Part shown: piece by piece, positions 28,712-37,881 of the stretch
Layout of the letters: the number at the start of each line of letters is the position of its first letter
Position numbering within the stretch: the stretch's first letter is position 1
NCBI RefSeq assembly: GCF_900102215.1
Contig: NZ_FNBG01000003.1
Coordinates: 62,001 to 126,000, forward strand
Source of the DNA: Fontibacillus panacisegetis
GTDB lineage: Bacteria; Bacillota; Bacilli; Paenibacillales; Paenibacillaceae
DNA: 64,000 nt
Direction: 5' to 3'
Translations under genes and position numbers: made by a program
The notes under the pieces: model-generated
Database searches by the model: none
Told to the model about the DNA's origin: nothing
What the model saw: only the letters and a program-made list of their open reading frames with translations

Positions 28712-29008
28712 TTGGATAAGGATTTCAAATCTTATAACGAGGTAGCCGATATTTTAAAAGCATTAGCTCATCCGGTTCGGCTCTGTATCGTAAAAGGCCT
28801 GATGCAAAAGGAAAACTGTAATGTCACCTACATCCAGGAATGTCTTGACCTTCCCCAATCGACTGTATCTCAGCATTTGCAGAAATTGCGCAGCATGGGA
28901 ATCGTCGAAAACGAACGTAGCGGTCTTGAAATCAAGTATCACGTAGCAAATGAAAGAATCAAAAAACTAATCCGTATTTTTTTTGAGGAGGAAAACCATA
29001 ATGAGTAA
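28712..29008 (+). CDS. ArsR-family repressor, candidate persulfide or thiol sensor
   Basis: 98 residues from a TTG start with GAGGTGATC upstream. Winged helix: 'ILKALAHPVRLCIVKGLM', 'LPQSTVSQHLQKLRSMGIVENERSG'. Three Cys (about 25, 36 and 44) lie near the dimerisation and recognition helices. Persulfide sensors of the SqrR/BigR type use two distant Cys, and here no C-terminal Cys is present, so any sensing would differ. It overlaps the CoADR-fusion gene by 8 bases, which points to control of sulfur handling. Confidence 0.87.
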   Translation: MDKDFKSYNEVADILKALAHPVRLCIVKGLMQKENCNVTYIQECLDLPQSTVSQHLQKLRSMGIVENERSGLEIKYHVANERIKKLIRIFFEEENHNE

Positions 29009-31520
29009 AAAGGTGCTTATTGTCGGCGGAGTAGCCGGCGGCGCATCAGCAGCAGCCAGACTGCGTCGTCTTGACGAAGACGCTCAAATCGTCATGTTCG
29101 AGAGAGATTCCTATATCTCTTTCGCAAACTGCGGTTTGCCCTACTATATCGGAGATCATATTAAAGATCGTTCCAAGCTTCTCGTACAGACTCCGGAAGC
29201 GATGTATAAGCGCTTTAACATAGATGTCCGCATTGAAAGTGAAGTCATCGCTGTGAATCCAGATAATAAGACTGTCACTGTTCGAAGCAAAGCAAAGGGC
29301 GAATATGAGGAGAGTTATGATGCATTGATCCTTTCCCCTGGTGCTAAGCCAATTCGTCCAAATTTACCAGGTATACAAAGTACTAGAATTCACACGCTTC
29401 GCAATATTCCTGACACGGATCGAATTAAGGCACGTGTCACTGAAGAGAACGTAAAGTCAGCTGTTGTCATCGGCGGTGGCTTTATCGGTGTGGAAATGGC
29501 CGAAAACCTGCGGGATATCGGTCTGGATGTTACTTTAATCGAAGGTGGGCCGCAAATTCTTGCCCCGTTCGATTCTGAAATGTCCTCCGTTCTTGCCAAG
29601 GAGCTGGAGGATCATGGTGTACGTCTTCTTTTCTCCCAAATGGTTCAATCCTTTGAAGAATTGAACGGCGAGATCGAAACCAGAATGGCGAGTGGTCTTT
29701 CCGTAAAAAGTGAGATGGTCATTCTCGCCATTGGCGTATCTCCTGACACCTCTTTTTTGAAGGACAGTGGCATGGAATTTGGCCCACGCGGTCATATACT
29801 AATTAATGAATACATGGAAACGAATTTGAAGGATATCTATGCTGTTGGTGATGCTGTGGAAGTTACTGATTTTGTAAATGGAACAAAAACTGCAATTCCG
29901 CTTGCAGGACCAGCTAATAAGCAAGGACGGATCGCCGCTGATAATGTGAGCGGACTTCGTACACCATTCAAAGGCTCGCAAGGGACATCTATTATCAAAG
30001 TATTTGGACTGACGGGAGCTGCCACAGGCAACAACGAGAAAACACTTCAAAGACTCGGTCTGCCTTATCATGTCACCTATGTTCATCCGAACTCACATGC
30101 AGCATATTATCCAGGTGCTACACCTTTAACGATCAAGCTGCTGTTTAATGATGAAGGCACTGTGCTCGGAGCGCAGGCGGTCGGTTTTGACGGCGTAGAT
30201 AAACGCATTGACGATATCGCAACTACAATCCGTTTCAGAGGTACGGTTAGTGATTTGACTGAGCTTGAGCTGGCATATGCACCACCTTATTCTTCGGCCA
30301 AAGATCCGGTCAATATGGCGGGCTACACTGCTGAGAACGTATTGTCTGGTCGGACAAGTGTTTTTGTTCCTAAAGATTTAGAGTCTAGAGATCTTGCAGC
30401 AACGATTCTGGTCGATGTACGTAGTGAAATAGAACATGCTAACGGACATATTCCAGACTCCTTGCTTATACCAGTGGATGACCTTCGTAGTCGTCTTGGA
30501 GAGCTGGATCGTGAGAAGGAAATTTGGGTATATTGTCAGGTTGGTTTGCGCGGTTATACAGCGTCAAGAATTTTGCAGCAAAAAGGATACAAGGTTAAAA
30601 ACCTGACCGGGGGTTATAAAACCTATGTAATGGCTAACTATAAACCGGGAACTAGAAAGATCAATGATAGTGAAGGAATATTATCCACCCAGGCTCAAAT
30701 TGCAGCTGCAACAGAGGCAAAAGAAGCTCAACCGGCGAATGTTGCTCTTGAAGATCAGGATTTGCGGATCGATGCCAGACTTGACGCTTGTGGTCTCTGC
30801 TGCCCTGGCCCATTGATTCAATTGAAAATAAAAATGGAAGGGCTAAAAGACGGCGAGGTTATGCATGTCATCGCATCTGACCCAGGGTTCTATGAGGATG
30901 TTCAAGCTTGGGTAAAGATGAGTAAAAATCAATTGCTTGATGTTAAGAAGAATGGCGATGGAATGATTGAAGCTCTGCTTCGTAAAGGGGCGGGCCAGGA
31001 AGTGATACCCTCTTCTACCTCAAATGCAGCTACATCTGATGTAAAAAAGCCTGAGGGCAGCTCGATGGTCGTTTTTAGCGGGGATTTGGATAAAGCTATC
31101 GCATCCTTTATTATCGCAAATGGAGCGGCAGCAAGTGGCAAAAAGGTAACGATGTTCTTCACCTTCTGGGGGTTAAATGTCATCCGTCGACCTGATAAGG
31201 TTCAGGTTAATAAGAGCATGATTGGTCGTATGTTTGGTGCAATGATGCCCCGCGGCAGCCGCAAGCTCTCAATGTCCAAAATGAACATGATGGGCATTGG
31301 AGCCAAAATGATTCGTGGTGTCATGAAAAATTCGAATATCTCTTCACTAGAGGAATTGATGCAGACAGCTCTGGATCAAGGTGTTGAAATTGTGGCCTGC
31401 CAAATGTCCATGGACGTTATGGGGATCACCAGGGAAGAGCTAATCGATGGTGTCAAAATCGGCGGTGTCGGCTACTACTTGGGCAAAGCAGATGAATCCG
31501 GCATTAATCTGTTCATATAG
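29001..31520 (+). CDS. CoA-disulfide reductase/rhodanese/TusA/DsrE four-domain fusion
   Basis: About 839 residues, from ATG 29001 behind GAGGAGG. Domains in order: (1) CoA-disulfide/persulfide reductase, FAD site 'VLIVGGVAGGASAAARLRRL', redox Cys44 in 'FANCGLPYYIG', NAD(P)H site 'AVVIGGGFIGVEMAENL' (to about 450). (2) Rhodanese, with active Cys about 512 in 'VYCQVGLRGYTA'. (3) TusA/SirA-like, 'DACGLCCPGPLIQLK' with Cys about 601. (4) DsrE-type, 'MVVFSGDLDKAIASFIIANG' (about 685-839). Together these could move sulfane sulfur between Cys residues in one chain and reduce persulfides. CoADR-rhodanese fusions are known in Bacillus. The full four-part chain is also found in other Firmicutes annotations, but I cannot name a characterised one. 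Confidence 0.93.
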   Translation: MSKKVLIVGGVAGGASAAARLRRLDEDAQIVMFERDSYISFANCGLPYYIGDHIKDRSKLLVQTPEAMYKRFNIDVRIESEVIAVNPDNKTVTVRSKAKGEYEESYDALILSPGAKPIRPNLPGIQSTRIHTLRNIPDTDRIKARVTEENVKSAVVIGGGFIGVEMAENLRDIGLDVTLIEGGPQILAPFDSEMSSVLAKELEDHGVRLLFSQMVQSFEELNGEIETRMASGLSVKSEMVILAIGVSPDTSFLKDSGMEFGPRGHILINEYMETNLKDIYAVGDAVEVTDFVNGTKTAIPLAGPANKQGRIAADNVSGLRTPFKGSQGTSIIKVFGLTGAATGNNEKTLQRLGLPYHVTYVHPNSHAAYYPGATPLTIKLLFNDEGTVLGAQAVGFDGVDKRIDDIATTIRFRGTVSDLTELELAYAPPYSSAKDPVNMAGYTAENVLSGRTSVFVPKDLESRDLAATILVDVRSEIEHANGHIPDSLLIPVDDLRSRLGELDREKEIWVYCQVGLRGYTASRILQQKGYKVKNLTGGYKTYVMANYKPGTRKINDSEGILSTQAQIAAATEAKEAQPANVALEDQDLRIDARLDACGLCCPGPLIQLKIKMEGLKDGEVMHVIASDPGFYEDVQAWVKMSKNQLLDVKKNGDGMIEALLRKGAGQEVIPSSTSNAATSDVKKPEGSSMVVFSGDLDKAIASFIIANGAAASGKKVTMFFTFWGLNVIRRPDKVQVNKSMIGRMFGAMMPRGSRKLSMSKMNMMGIGAKMIRGVMKNSNISSLEELMQTALDQGVEIVACQMSMDVMGITREELIDGVKIGGVGYYLGKADESGINLFI

Positions 31521-31532
31521 TTTACATGAATG

Positions 31533-31980
31533 GAGAAGGGGCTGTCGCAAAAGCTACAGTTGGGCGTTTTTAGCCTATCTCAACACTTCGGTAGCAATAA
31601 AGGAAAAAAGTTCCCCTATTCCATCAGGATTCGCTCAAGATCATAAAATAAAGGAACTTAATTCCTCTATTTTGGTGCTACACGCTGATTTTTCACATTT
31701 TAGGGCAATTTCAGTAAGGATAAAGGAAAATACTTCCTCTATTTCCTTTAAAATCATCCCATTTTTGAAAATAAAGGAGATTTTTTCCTCTACTTTGTTC
31801 GATCTGCAATCCTCTGTCTTCTCACGAATAAGCTAGCTATACTATTTTGCTAAAGCGCCATTTGGAAATTTGGAAATCTTATTTTCATTCGTTGTTTTTG
31901 CATGCTATTCCTGATATCTTGCCTTTCCACTGCTAAAGAGAGCGTCCCTCAAAGTTATCTTAGATAACTTTTGGGACGAC
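31533..31980. repeat. Cluster of four short inverted repeats in a non-coding block
   Basis: Four imperfect dyads of the form AATAAAGGA-(8 to 10 nt)-TTCCTCTATTT at 31596-31620, 31645-31673, 31718-31746 and 31768-31797. Their centres are about 51, 73 and 51 bases apart. The block is bordered by related, inverted ends: AGGGGCTGTCGCAAAAG at 31537-31553 and, on the other strand, AGAGGTCGTCCCAAAAG ending near 31967. The right end is also a strong hairpin. No coding sense. I recall similar short repeats in Paenibacillus intergenic regions, unverified. Confidence 0.7.
31943..31978 (-). terminator. Hairpin at the right end of the repeat block, likely terminator
   Basis: Arms CGTCCCTCAAAGTTATC and GATAACTTTTGGGACG with a 3-nt loop and a 2-nt internal mismatch. 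Lies just past the stop of the minus-strand gene at 31997, followed on that strand by CTCTCTTTAG, a poor T-tract. Confidence 0.5.
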
Positions 31981-31996
31981 CTCTTTCTCTTACTCT

Positions 31997-32962
31997 TTAT
32001 TTATAGGACTCTTGAATATATAAATCCGCTTCGTTCCTTCCACCTTCTTGAGTGAATTCATAATCTTCGGCATGAATGCCTTTATAGTAGTATCTTTCAA
32101 AATACACAGCAAAACAAGCAAGAACAACAAATATGCCCATTTTAGATATAAGCACTGGTACAGGAAGCTCTATTCCAGCTAACAGTTGAAATAATGTTTG
32201 TATCGGAAGCATAATACCAATAATACTACAGAGCCGCAGCAGTACAGTTAGTATGATGTCGCCCAGCCCATTTTTTCTTTTTAGCAAATACAAACATAAC
32301 AGCATCAATGGACTGATAATTCCTATATCGAGGACATACGTAATTTCTGTCGTATATACTTCTATCAATTCTAAAGAACGATGGTTAAGTAGCGAAGAAA
32401 TAATATCAGGTAGCCATGCTACAAATAAAGCAATTCCTGAACATACTAAAAATATAGATATTCCTTTAGTTGGCAAAATAGATGTATGTATGTCTCGCAG
32501 CTTCTTTTCATCAATTCCTCTCACAAGACAAATAAAAGCAAAAAATGAACATCCAAATAGAGCAATATAGAGTAAATGAAATGAATTATATGTAACACCA
32601 AATGCAATACTAGTTGCATAATATAGCACGGTTCCCATCAATGCAGTTAGTTTTAGTTTTGTTGTAATAGTTCTTTTCTTTATGTTCTGGATAAAAGAGA
32701 TTGTTAAGAGGGGGACGACTAAAATAAGCATTGTAGCATCACTGCCGATAAATATCGGTGCTTTAAAAAACGAATCATATTTATAAATCCCGTTACCAAA
32801 TATCTTTATACTGTCACCATATTGATTTGTTACATAATATCCTTTCTCCGTTGAAAAGGAGAATACTCCGGACATAGTTACAATGATCAGTAGAACGATA
32901 CAGGAAACAATTAAAAGATCGACATCTTTGAAATTCTCAGAGCTCTTCCATTTTACAGTCAT
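31997..32962 (-). CDS. Multi-pass membrane protein of unknown function
   Basis: About 321 residues with roughly 8 hydrophobic segments, for example 'LIVSCIVLLIIVTMSGVFSF' near the start, then 'ATMLILVVPLLTISFI' and 'MGIFVVLACFAVYFERYYY' near the end, and a charged cytoplasmic tail. An extracytoplasmic loop of about 40 residues follows segment 1 ('STEKGYYVTNQYGDSIKIFG'). No family recognised. I chose ATG 32962 (ribosome site AGAGAGG) rather than the in-frame TTG at 32980. It lies directly downstream of the YbaK-type gene and may be co-transcribed. Confidence 0.75.
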   Translation of the reverse strand: MTVKWKSSENFKDVDLLIVSCIVLLIIVTMSGVFSFSTEKGYYVTNQYGDSIKIFGNGIYKYDSFFKAPIFIGSDATMLILVVPLLTISFIQNIKKRTITTKLKLTALMGTVLYYATSIAFGVTYNSFHLLYIALFGCSFFAFICLVRGIDEKKLRDIHTSILPTKGISIFLVCSGIALFVAWLPDIISSLLNHRSLELIEVYTTEITYVLDIGIISPLMLLCLYLLKRKNGLGDIILTVLLRLCSIIGIMLPIQTLFQLLAGIELPVPVLISKMGIFVVLACFAVYFERYYYKGIHAEDYEFTQEGGRNEADLYIQESYK

Positions 32963-32976
32963 TGTTAACCTCTCTC

Positions 32977-33435
32977 TCAATCAATAAATGCGACTACTTT
33001 ATTTAATTCCTCCACATTTTCCGGTGAAATTTTCAGGGTAGTTTGTTGGATTCCTGTTCCACCATAAACATGAGTGAAACGAAAAAGCCGTTTATCCAAA
33101 ATGGTTGGAATGTCAGGATTTATGAGTGACACATTGCCAATTTTACATCCTGTGATTTGCTCAACTTCTTTTGGTGTGGCTAATCTTACGATATCAAACT
33201 GAAGATCATTAATGAGTTCATCAAAGTTAACTTTGTCTCGATCTCCTGAAATAATTAGTGCAAAATAGTCGCTCAATCCACCTTTTTCCGTATACAAAAT
33301 CAGAGTAGGTGCTGTTTGACCAGGATCGATCCCGAAATATTCAGCCCCTTCCTTGGCAGTCTTAATCTGCAAATCATGAGAAATGAATTCATAGTCAATA
33401 CCTCTTATCTCCAATAAATCTTTAAGGGTCTCCAT
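32977..33435 (-). CDS. YbaK/ProX-type aminoacyl-tRNA deacylase domain protein
   Basis: 152 residues. N-terminal 'LKDLLEIRGIDYEFISHD' and the family-type start of the substrate pocket ('TAKEGAEYFGIDPGQTAPTLIL'). Further conserved positions are 'GDRDKVNFDEL', 'ATPKEVEQITGCKIGNVSLI' and 'VYGGTGIQQTTLKIS'. These proteins hydrolyse mis-charged tRNAs or related amino-acyl esters. The specificity here is unknown. An AGGAGGAAGT ribosome site is ideal. Confidence 0.85.
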   Translation of the reverse strand: METLKDLLEIRGIDYEFISHDLQIKTAKEGAEYFGIDPGQTAPTLILYTEKGGLSDYFALIISGDRDKVNFDELINDLQFDIVRLATPKEVEQITGCKIGNVSLINPDIPTILDKRLFRFTHVYGGTGIQQTTLKISPENVEELNKVVAFID

Positions 33436-33443
33436 ACTTCCTC

Positions 33444-33916
33444 CTAAGGTTGATATGGCGGTGGGTCCATCACTTTGAACCTGCCATCCATTTTTTTAAC
33501 TGTATAATTAAATTTACTATTGCGTGTCTCTGTGTCACCAACGTCAAACTGTGATCCATCTTCTCTTTTGAATGTTATCGTATAAACGATTTCGTCATCA
33601 CTAATAACCTCTTTGCCTACAATTGAGTATGCAACTGATGACTCTGATTTAACGTATCTTGAAATGACAGATATAGTACTTCAAATATAGTTGTTATCTC
33701 CCCGCCATTCACCATTTTATTCCAGTTCCGCGCATTATGTAATAAGAAAGTGGCCCAGAAAGCATCCCACGCTGTTGTATCGTCTTGAAATAAGCCATAG
33801 GTTTGACATGTTTTTTGCATAGAATCCAATTCACAAAGATCATAATTCAATAATGTGTTATCAATATCAAAAATAAGTGTAGTATACATGTCGCTCACAC
33901 ACCCTAACATTTTCAA
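33444..33916 (-). pseudogene. Chimeric remnant: HAD hydrolase N-terminus joined to the tail of another gene
   Basis: The 5' part reads 'YTTLIFDIDNTLLNYD' (HAD motif I) and follows a YjjG-like pattern up to 'EVLYLSFQDTLN', then hits a stop at 33617 after only 99 codons. From about 33660 a different frame opens as SRYVKSESSVAYSIVGKE and continues to a stop at 33444, ending 'FKVMDPPPYQP'. That tail resembles the C-terminus of a small secreted or lipoprotein-type protein. The HAD motifs II-IV are absent. This looks like a deletion that fused two genes. Confidence 0.6.
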
Positions 33917-34002
33917 TTTATTTTATGCACACATTGTAACAGATTCATACTGATTCACAATATTATATACATCCTAACGACACTGAATTTTCAACAGCAA
34001 GC

Positions 34003-34034
34003 AAAAAAAGAGGCAAGACCATAAAGGTCTTGCC
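34003..34034 (-). terminator. Intrinsic terminator of the pdh operon
   Basis: Perfect 9-bp stem GGCAAGACC / GGTCTTGCC with a 5-nt loop, followed on the minus strand by TCTTTTTTTGC. Lies about 80 bases past the pdhD stop. Confidence 0.93.
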
Positions 34035-34111
34035 CAAAATATATGCTTAGGAGATCCCGTCAAATGAGAGAAACGGGATGTTGCAAATTCAGAGATCAGA
34101 ACTCACGGAAA

Positions 34112-35518
34112 TTACATATGAATTGGATGACCTTCAACCAATTCAGCAGTTTCCATTACGATTTCACCTAGAGTTGGGTGAGCATGAACCGTAAGGGAGA
34201 TATCTTCAAGCGTAGCACCCATTTCAATCGCAAGACCAAGCTCTGCGATCAAGTTGGAAGCTTCAAGACCTACGATTTGTGCGCCAATAACAACATTGTT
34301 GTCAGCATTAGCGACGAGCTTGATAAATCCTTCCGAATGATTCAAGGAAACAGCACGGCCATTACCCGCAAATGGGAATTTACCGCTCTTCACGTTAATG
34401 CCTTTTTCTTTTGCTTCTTTCTCCGTGTAACCAACACTGGAGATTTCAGGATCAGTGAAGCAAACAGCAGGCATACCTTTGTAATCAACAACTGAAGGCA
34501 ATCCTGCGATAGCTTCAGCTGCTACTTTACCTTCGTAAGAAGCTTTATGAGCTAGTGCAAGACCAGGAACGATGTCCCCGATTGCGAAGATTTTAGGATT
34601 GCTAGTACGTCCTTGGTGATCGACAACGACCATACCGCGATCAGTTAATTCTACACCAGCAAGGTCTAATCCAAGCTCACCATCAGTGTTAGGGCGACGA
34701 CCAACCGTTACAAGCAAATAGTCAGCAGTAACTTCTTTATTCTCACCATTAACGGAGTATTTAACTGTTACGTTCTTGTCCGTTTGCTCAGCACTTTCTG
34801 CTTTTGCATTCGTAACAATTTCAACGCCTGTTTTTTCCATGTTTTTCGCAACTAGGCGAGTAATTTCCTTGTCAAAACCTGCAAGGATTGAATCCATACC
34901 TTCGATGATTGTTACTTTAGTACCGAATTTGGAGAACATTTGACCAAGCTCAGCACCGATGTATCCACCACCGATTACGATCAGGCTGCCAGGGATTTCA
35001 TCCAATTGCAGAGCTTCTGTGGACGACAGGATACGACCAGTGAATGGGAAAGGCTTCAATTCAATTGGACGGGAGCCAGTTGCAAGAATGCAATGTTTGA
35101 AACGGTAACGTGGTGATTCATGATCATTGAACAAACGAGCTTCACTTTCGTTGATGAACATGACTTCGCCATTGAAAACTTCGATTTTGTTCTTTTTCAT
35201 GAGACCGCCAACACCGCGTGTCATTTGGCTAACTACACCATTTTTGAACTCTTGCGTTTTCTTGAAGTCCACTTTAACGCCTTCAGTTGTAATACCAAAA
35301 GCATCAGGATGTTTCGCCGTTTCATAAGCATGAGCTGCAGAGATCAGAGCCTTGGAAGGAATACAACCACGGTTCAAACAAACACCGCCAAGCTCGGATT
35401 TATCAGCGATAACTACTTTTTGACCCAGTTGGGCAGCGCGAATGGCTGCCACATATCCACCAGGACCTGCTCCAACGACTAGTGTGTCAATATCTATAGA
35501 TGCGTCTCCTACTACCAT
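34112..35518 (-). CDS. pdhD: Dihydrolipoyl dehydrogenase, E3 of pyruvate dehydrogenase
   Basis: 468 residues. FAD site 'TLVVGAGPGGYVAAIRAAQLG', redox disulfide in 'GGVCLNRGCIPSKAL', NAD site 'LIVIGGGYIGAELGQMF', and the C-terminal His-Glu pair in 'HAHPTLGEIVMETAEL'. Re-oxidises dihydrolipoamide of the E2 core, passing electrons to NAD. Four bases after the E2 stop, with GGAGG in the E2 C-terminal codons. Last gene of the pdhABCD operon. Confidence 0.96.
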   Translation of the reverse strand: MVVGDASIDIDTLVVGAGPGGYVAAIRAAQLGQKVVIADKSELGGVCLNRGCIPSKALISAAHAYETAKHPDAFGITTEGVKVDFKKTQEFKNGVVSQMTRGVGGLMKKNKIEVFNGEVMFINESEARLFNDHESPRYRFKHCILATGSRPIELKPFPFTGRILSSTEALQLDEIPGSLIVIGGGYIGAELGQMFSKFGTKVTIIEGMDSILAGFDKEITRLVAKNMEKTGVEIVTNAKAESAEQTDKNVTVKYSVNGENKEVTADYLLVTVGRRPNTDGELGLDLAGVELTDRGMVVVDHQGRTSNPKIFAIGDIVPGLALAHKASYEGKVAAEAIAGLPSVVDYKGMPAVCFTDPEISSVGYTEKEAKEKGINVKSGKFPFAGNGRAVSLNHSEGFIKLVANADNNVVIGAQIVGLEASNLIAELGLAIEMGATLEDISLTVHAHPTLGEIVMETAELVEGHPIHM

Positions 35519-35522
35519 GTTA

Positions 35523-36806
35523 TTATACCTCCATTACGAGCAACTCAGGGTTACCAAGAAGCTGTTTAATATAGTTCATGAAGTTTTGAGCTGTTGCTCC
35601 GTCGATCAGACGATGGTCGAAGCTCAGTGACAATGCCATAACTGGAGCTACTACAACTTCACCATTCTTAACTACCGGTTTTTCACTGATACGGCCAGTT
35701 CCGAGAATAGCCACTTCAGGATAGTTGATAATTGGAGTAAAGAACATGCCGCCAGCGGAGCCGATGTTGGAGATAGAAATTGTGCTGCCTTTCATTTCAG
35801 CTGCAGACAATTTACCTTCACGGCCACGGAGTGCCAAATCAGAAATAGCTTCAGCAATCATCCAGATGCTCTTACGGTCAGCATCTTTGATAACAGGAAC
35901 GATCAGACCATTGTCTGTATCCGTTGCAATACCGATATCGTAATGTTTCTTGTAAACAATTTCGTTATTTACTTCATCAATGGAAGCGTTAAGCGCCGGG
36001 AATTTACGGGAAGCTGCAACGAGAGCTTTCACGATGAACGGCAGGTAAGTAACCTTGATGCCTTTTTTCTCAGCGACTGGTTTCATACGTTTACGGAAAT
36101 CAACGAGGTCTGTTACGTCAACTTCGTCCATGATCGTAACGTGTGGAGCTGTGTAAGCTGATTTAACCATAGCATTAGAAATCGCTTTACGGATACCTTT
36201 GAACGGTACGCGTTCTTCGTCCCCACCAACAGGGATTGCAGTAGGTGCAGATGCTGCCGGACTTGCTGCAGGCGCTTCAGCGCTAGCTGCCGGTGCAGGC
36301 GCTGCGGCTGCTCCACCGTTTTTGAAAGCTTCAACATCTTCACGAGTGATTTTACCAGCATTACCTGTTCCGGTTACTTGAGCAATGTCGATGCCTTGTT
36401 CACGAGCAAATTTACGAACACTTGGAGTTGCCAGAACTTCACGATCAGGAGCTGCAGGTGCTGCGGCTGCTTCGCTGCTTGCTGCCGGAGAGGAAGTTGT
36501 GTCTGCTCCACCTTGTGCTGCTTCAGCTTCTGGTTCATGAGCTCCTTCTTGCTCAGGAATGTCGCCTTCAGCGTCGATAACTGCAACAACTTGACCTACA
36601 CGGAAGATAGCGCCGTCAGTACCGAACACCTCTTGTACTGTACCGTTAACCGGACATGGAACTTCAACGACCGCTTTGTCGTTTTGTACTTCCATTACGA
36701 TATCTTCGTCTGTTACTTTGTCGCCGACTTTGATGTGCATTTTAATAATTTCGCCTTCATGCAATCCTTCGCCAAGCTCTGGGAATCGATATTCAAATTT
36801 TGCCAC
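35523..36806 (-). CDS. pdhC: Dihydrolipoamide acetyltransferase, E2 of pyruvate dehydrogenase
   Basis: 427 residues, with one lipoyl domain (lipoyl Lys in 'NDKAVVEVPC', about 43). An Ala/Pro-rich linker leads to the peripheral-subunit-binding domain ('ATPSVRKFAREQGIDIAQV', about 125-160). A second Ala/Pro linker leads to the catalytic domain, with His-Asp in 'SLSFDHRLIDGATAQNFM'. Forms the core of the complex and transfers acetyl to CoA. Part of pdhABCD. Confidence 0.96.
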   Translation of the reverse strand: MAKFEYRFPELGEGLHEGEIIKMHIKVGDKVTDEDIVMEVQNDKAVVEVPCPVNGTVQEVFGTDGAIFRVGQVVAVIDAEGDIPEQEGAHEPEAEAAQGGADTTSSPAASSEAAAAPAAPDREVLATPSVRKFAREQGIDIAQVTGTGNAGKITREDVEAFKNGGAAAAPAPAASAEAPAASPAASAPTAIPVGGDEERVPFKGIRKAISNAMVKSAYTAPHVTIMDEVDVTDLVDFRKRMKPVAEKKGIKVTYLPFIVKALVAASRKFPALNASIDEVNNEIVYKKHYDIGIATDTDNGLIVPVIKDADRKSIWMIAEAISDLALRGREGKLSAAEMKGSTISISNIGSAGGMFFTPIINYPEVAILGTGRISEKPVVKNGEVVVAPVMALSLSFDHRLIDGATAQNFMNYIKQLLGNPELLVMEV

Positions 36807-36850
36807 CTGGATGACCTCCTGTTTTTATTCAATAGGTTTGAAAAGCTAGA

Positions 36851-37828
36851 TTAGAATTCAAGAACTTTCTTAACTCCGTCCACAATACGTGCTGGTGTAG
36901 GGAGCCATTGATCTTCGATTTGTGCAAATGGATAAATTGTATCAGGTGCAGACACACGAAGCACTGGAGCTTCCAAGTGCAGAAGAGCTTTTTCGTTGAT
37001 TTGAGCGATGATTTCAGCAGCCAAACCAGCGGATTTTTGAGCTTCTTGAACTACAATTGCACGATTTGTTTTCTTAACAGAAGCAACAATTGTATCGATG
37101 TCGAGAGGTACTAGTGTACGCAAGTCAATAACTTCAGCTTTGATTCCGCTCTTCTCAAGCTCATCAGCAGCTTTAACAGCTGTATGAACCATCAAACCAT
37201 ATGCAAGGATGGTTACGTCGGAACCTTCACGAACCACGTTAGCTTTGCCAAGCTCAACTGTGTATTCACCATCTGGAACATCAGCACGGAATGCATGGTA
37301 CAAGTTCAAATGCTCCATAAAGAACACTGGGTCATTATCACGAATTGCGGAGATCAAAAGACCTTTCGCATCATAAGGGTTTGAAGGAATTACAAGCTTG
37401 ATACCTGGAGTTTGAGCAATCAAACCTTCCAGTGAGTCAGTATGAAGCTCTGCAGCCTTTACACCACCACCAAAAGGTGTACGGAATACGATTGGTGCAT
37501 TATAGCGTCCACCGGAACGGTAACGCAGACGAGCAGCTTGAATCAGAATTTGATCCAATGCTTCAAAAATAAAACCAACAAATTGAATTTCAGCAATCGG
37601 ACGGAATCCTTGAATACCAAGACCAAATGCCAAGCCACCAATGGCGGATTCTGCCAGAGGTGTATCAAATACACGCTCCTCGCCGAAATCTTTTTGCAAG
37701 CCTTCTGTTACACGGAATACACCACCAACATGTCCTACGTCTTCCCCGAAAATTACAACGTTCGGATCACGACTCAACTCTACGCGCATCGCATCGCGAA
37801 TTGCTTCTTTCATATTCATTTGTGCCAT
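36851..37828 (-). CDS. pdhB: Pyruvate dehydrogenase E1 beta subunit
   Basis: 325 residues. Typical start '[32 protein letters not shown]', with '[23 protein letters not shown]', and the C-terminal transketolase fold '[23 protein letters not shown]'. Pairs with PdhA to form the thiamine-diphosphate enzyme that decarboxylates pyruvate. 53 bases after pdhA. Confidence 0.96.
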   Translation of the reverse strand: MAQMNMKEAIRDAMRVELSRDPNVVIFGEDVGHVGGVFRVTEGLQKDFGEERVFDTPLAESAIGGLAFGLGIQGFRPIAEIQFVGFIFEALDQILIQAARLRYRSGGRYNAPIVFRTPFGGGVKAAELHTDSLEGLIAQTPGIKLVIPSNPYDAKGLLISAIRDNDPVFFMEHLNLYHAFRADVPDGEYTVELGKANVVREGSDVTILAYGLMVHTAVKAADELEKSGIKAEVIDLRTLVPLDIDTIVASVKKTNRAIVVQEAQKSAGLAAEIIAQINEKALLHLEAPVLRVSAPDTIYPFAQIEDQWLPTPARIVDGVKKVLEF

Positions 37829-37881
37829 TGCTTCATACTCCTCCTCATTAGAACTGAACAGTCAGATATAAGACTTATGAA

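Noticed and set aside
31590-31800. CRISPR array
   Set aside because: The four repeats are imperfect dyads with uneven spacing of 51 and 73 bases, not identical direct repeats with unique spacers of uniform size, and no cas genes are present.
31447-31836. Plus-strand ORF of 129 codons across the repeat block
   Set aside because: It overlaps the end of the CoADR fusion gene in another frame and then runs through low-complexity dyads. No ribosome site or family likeness.
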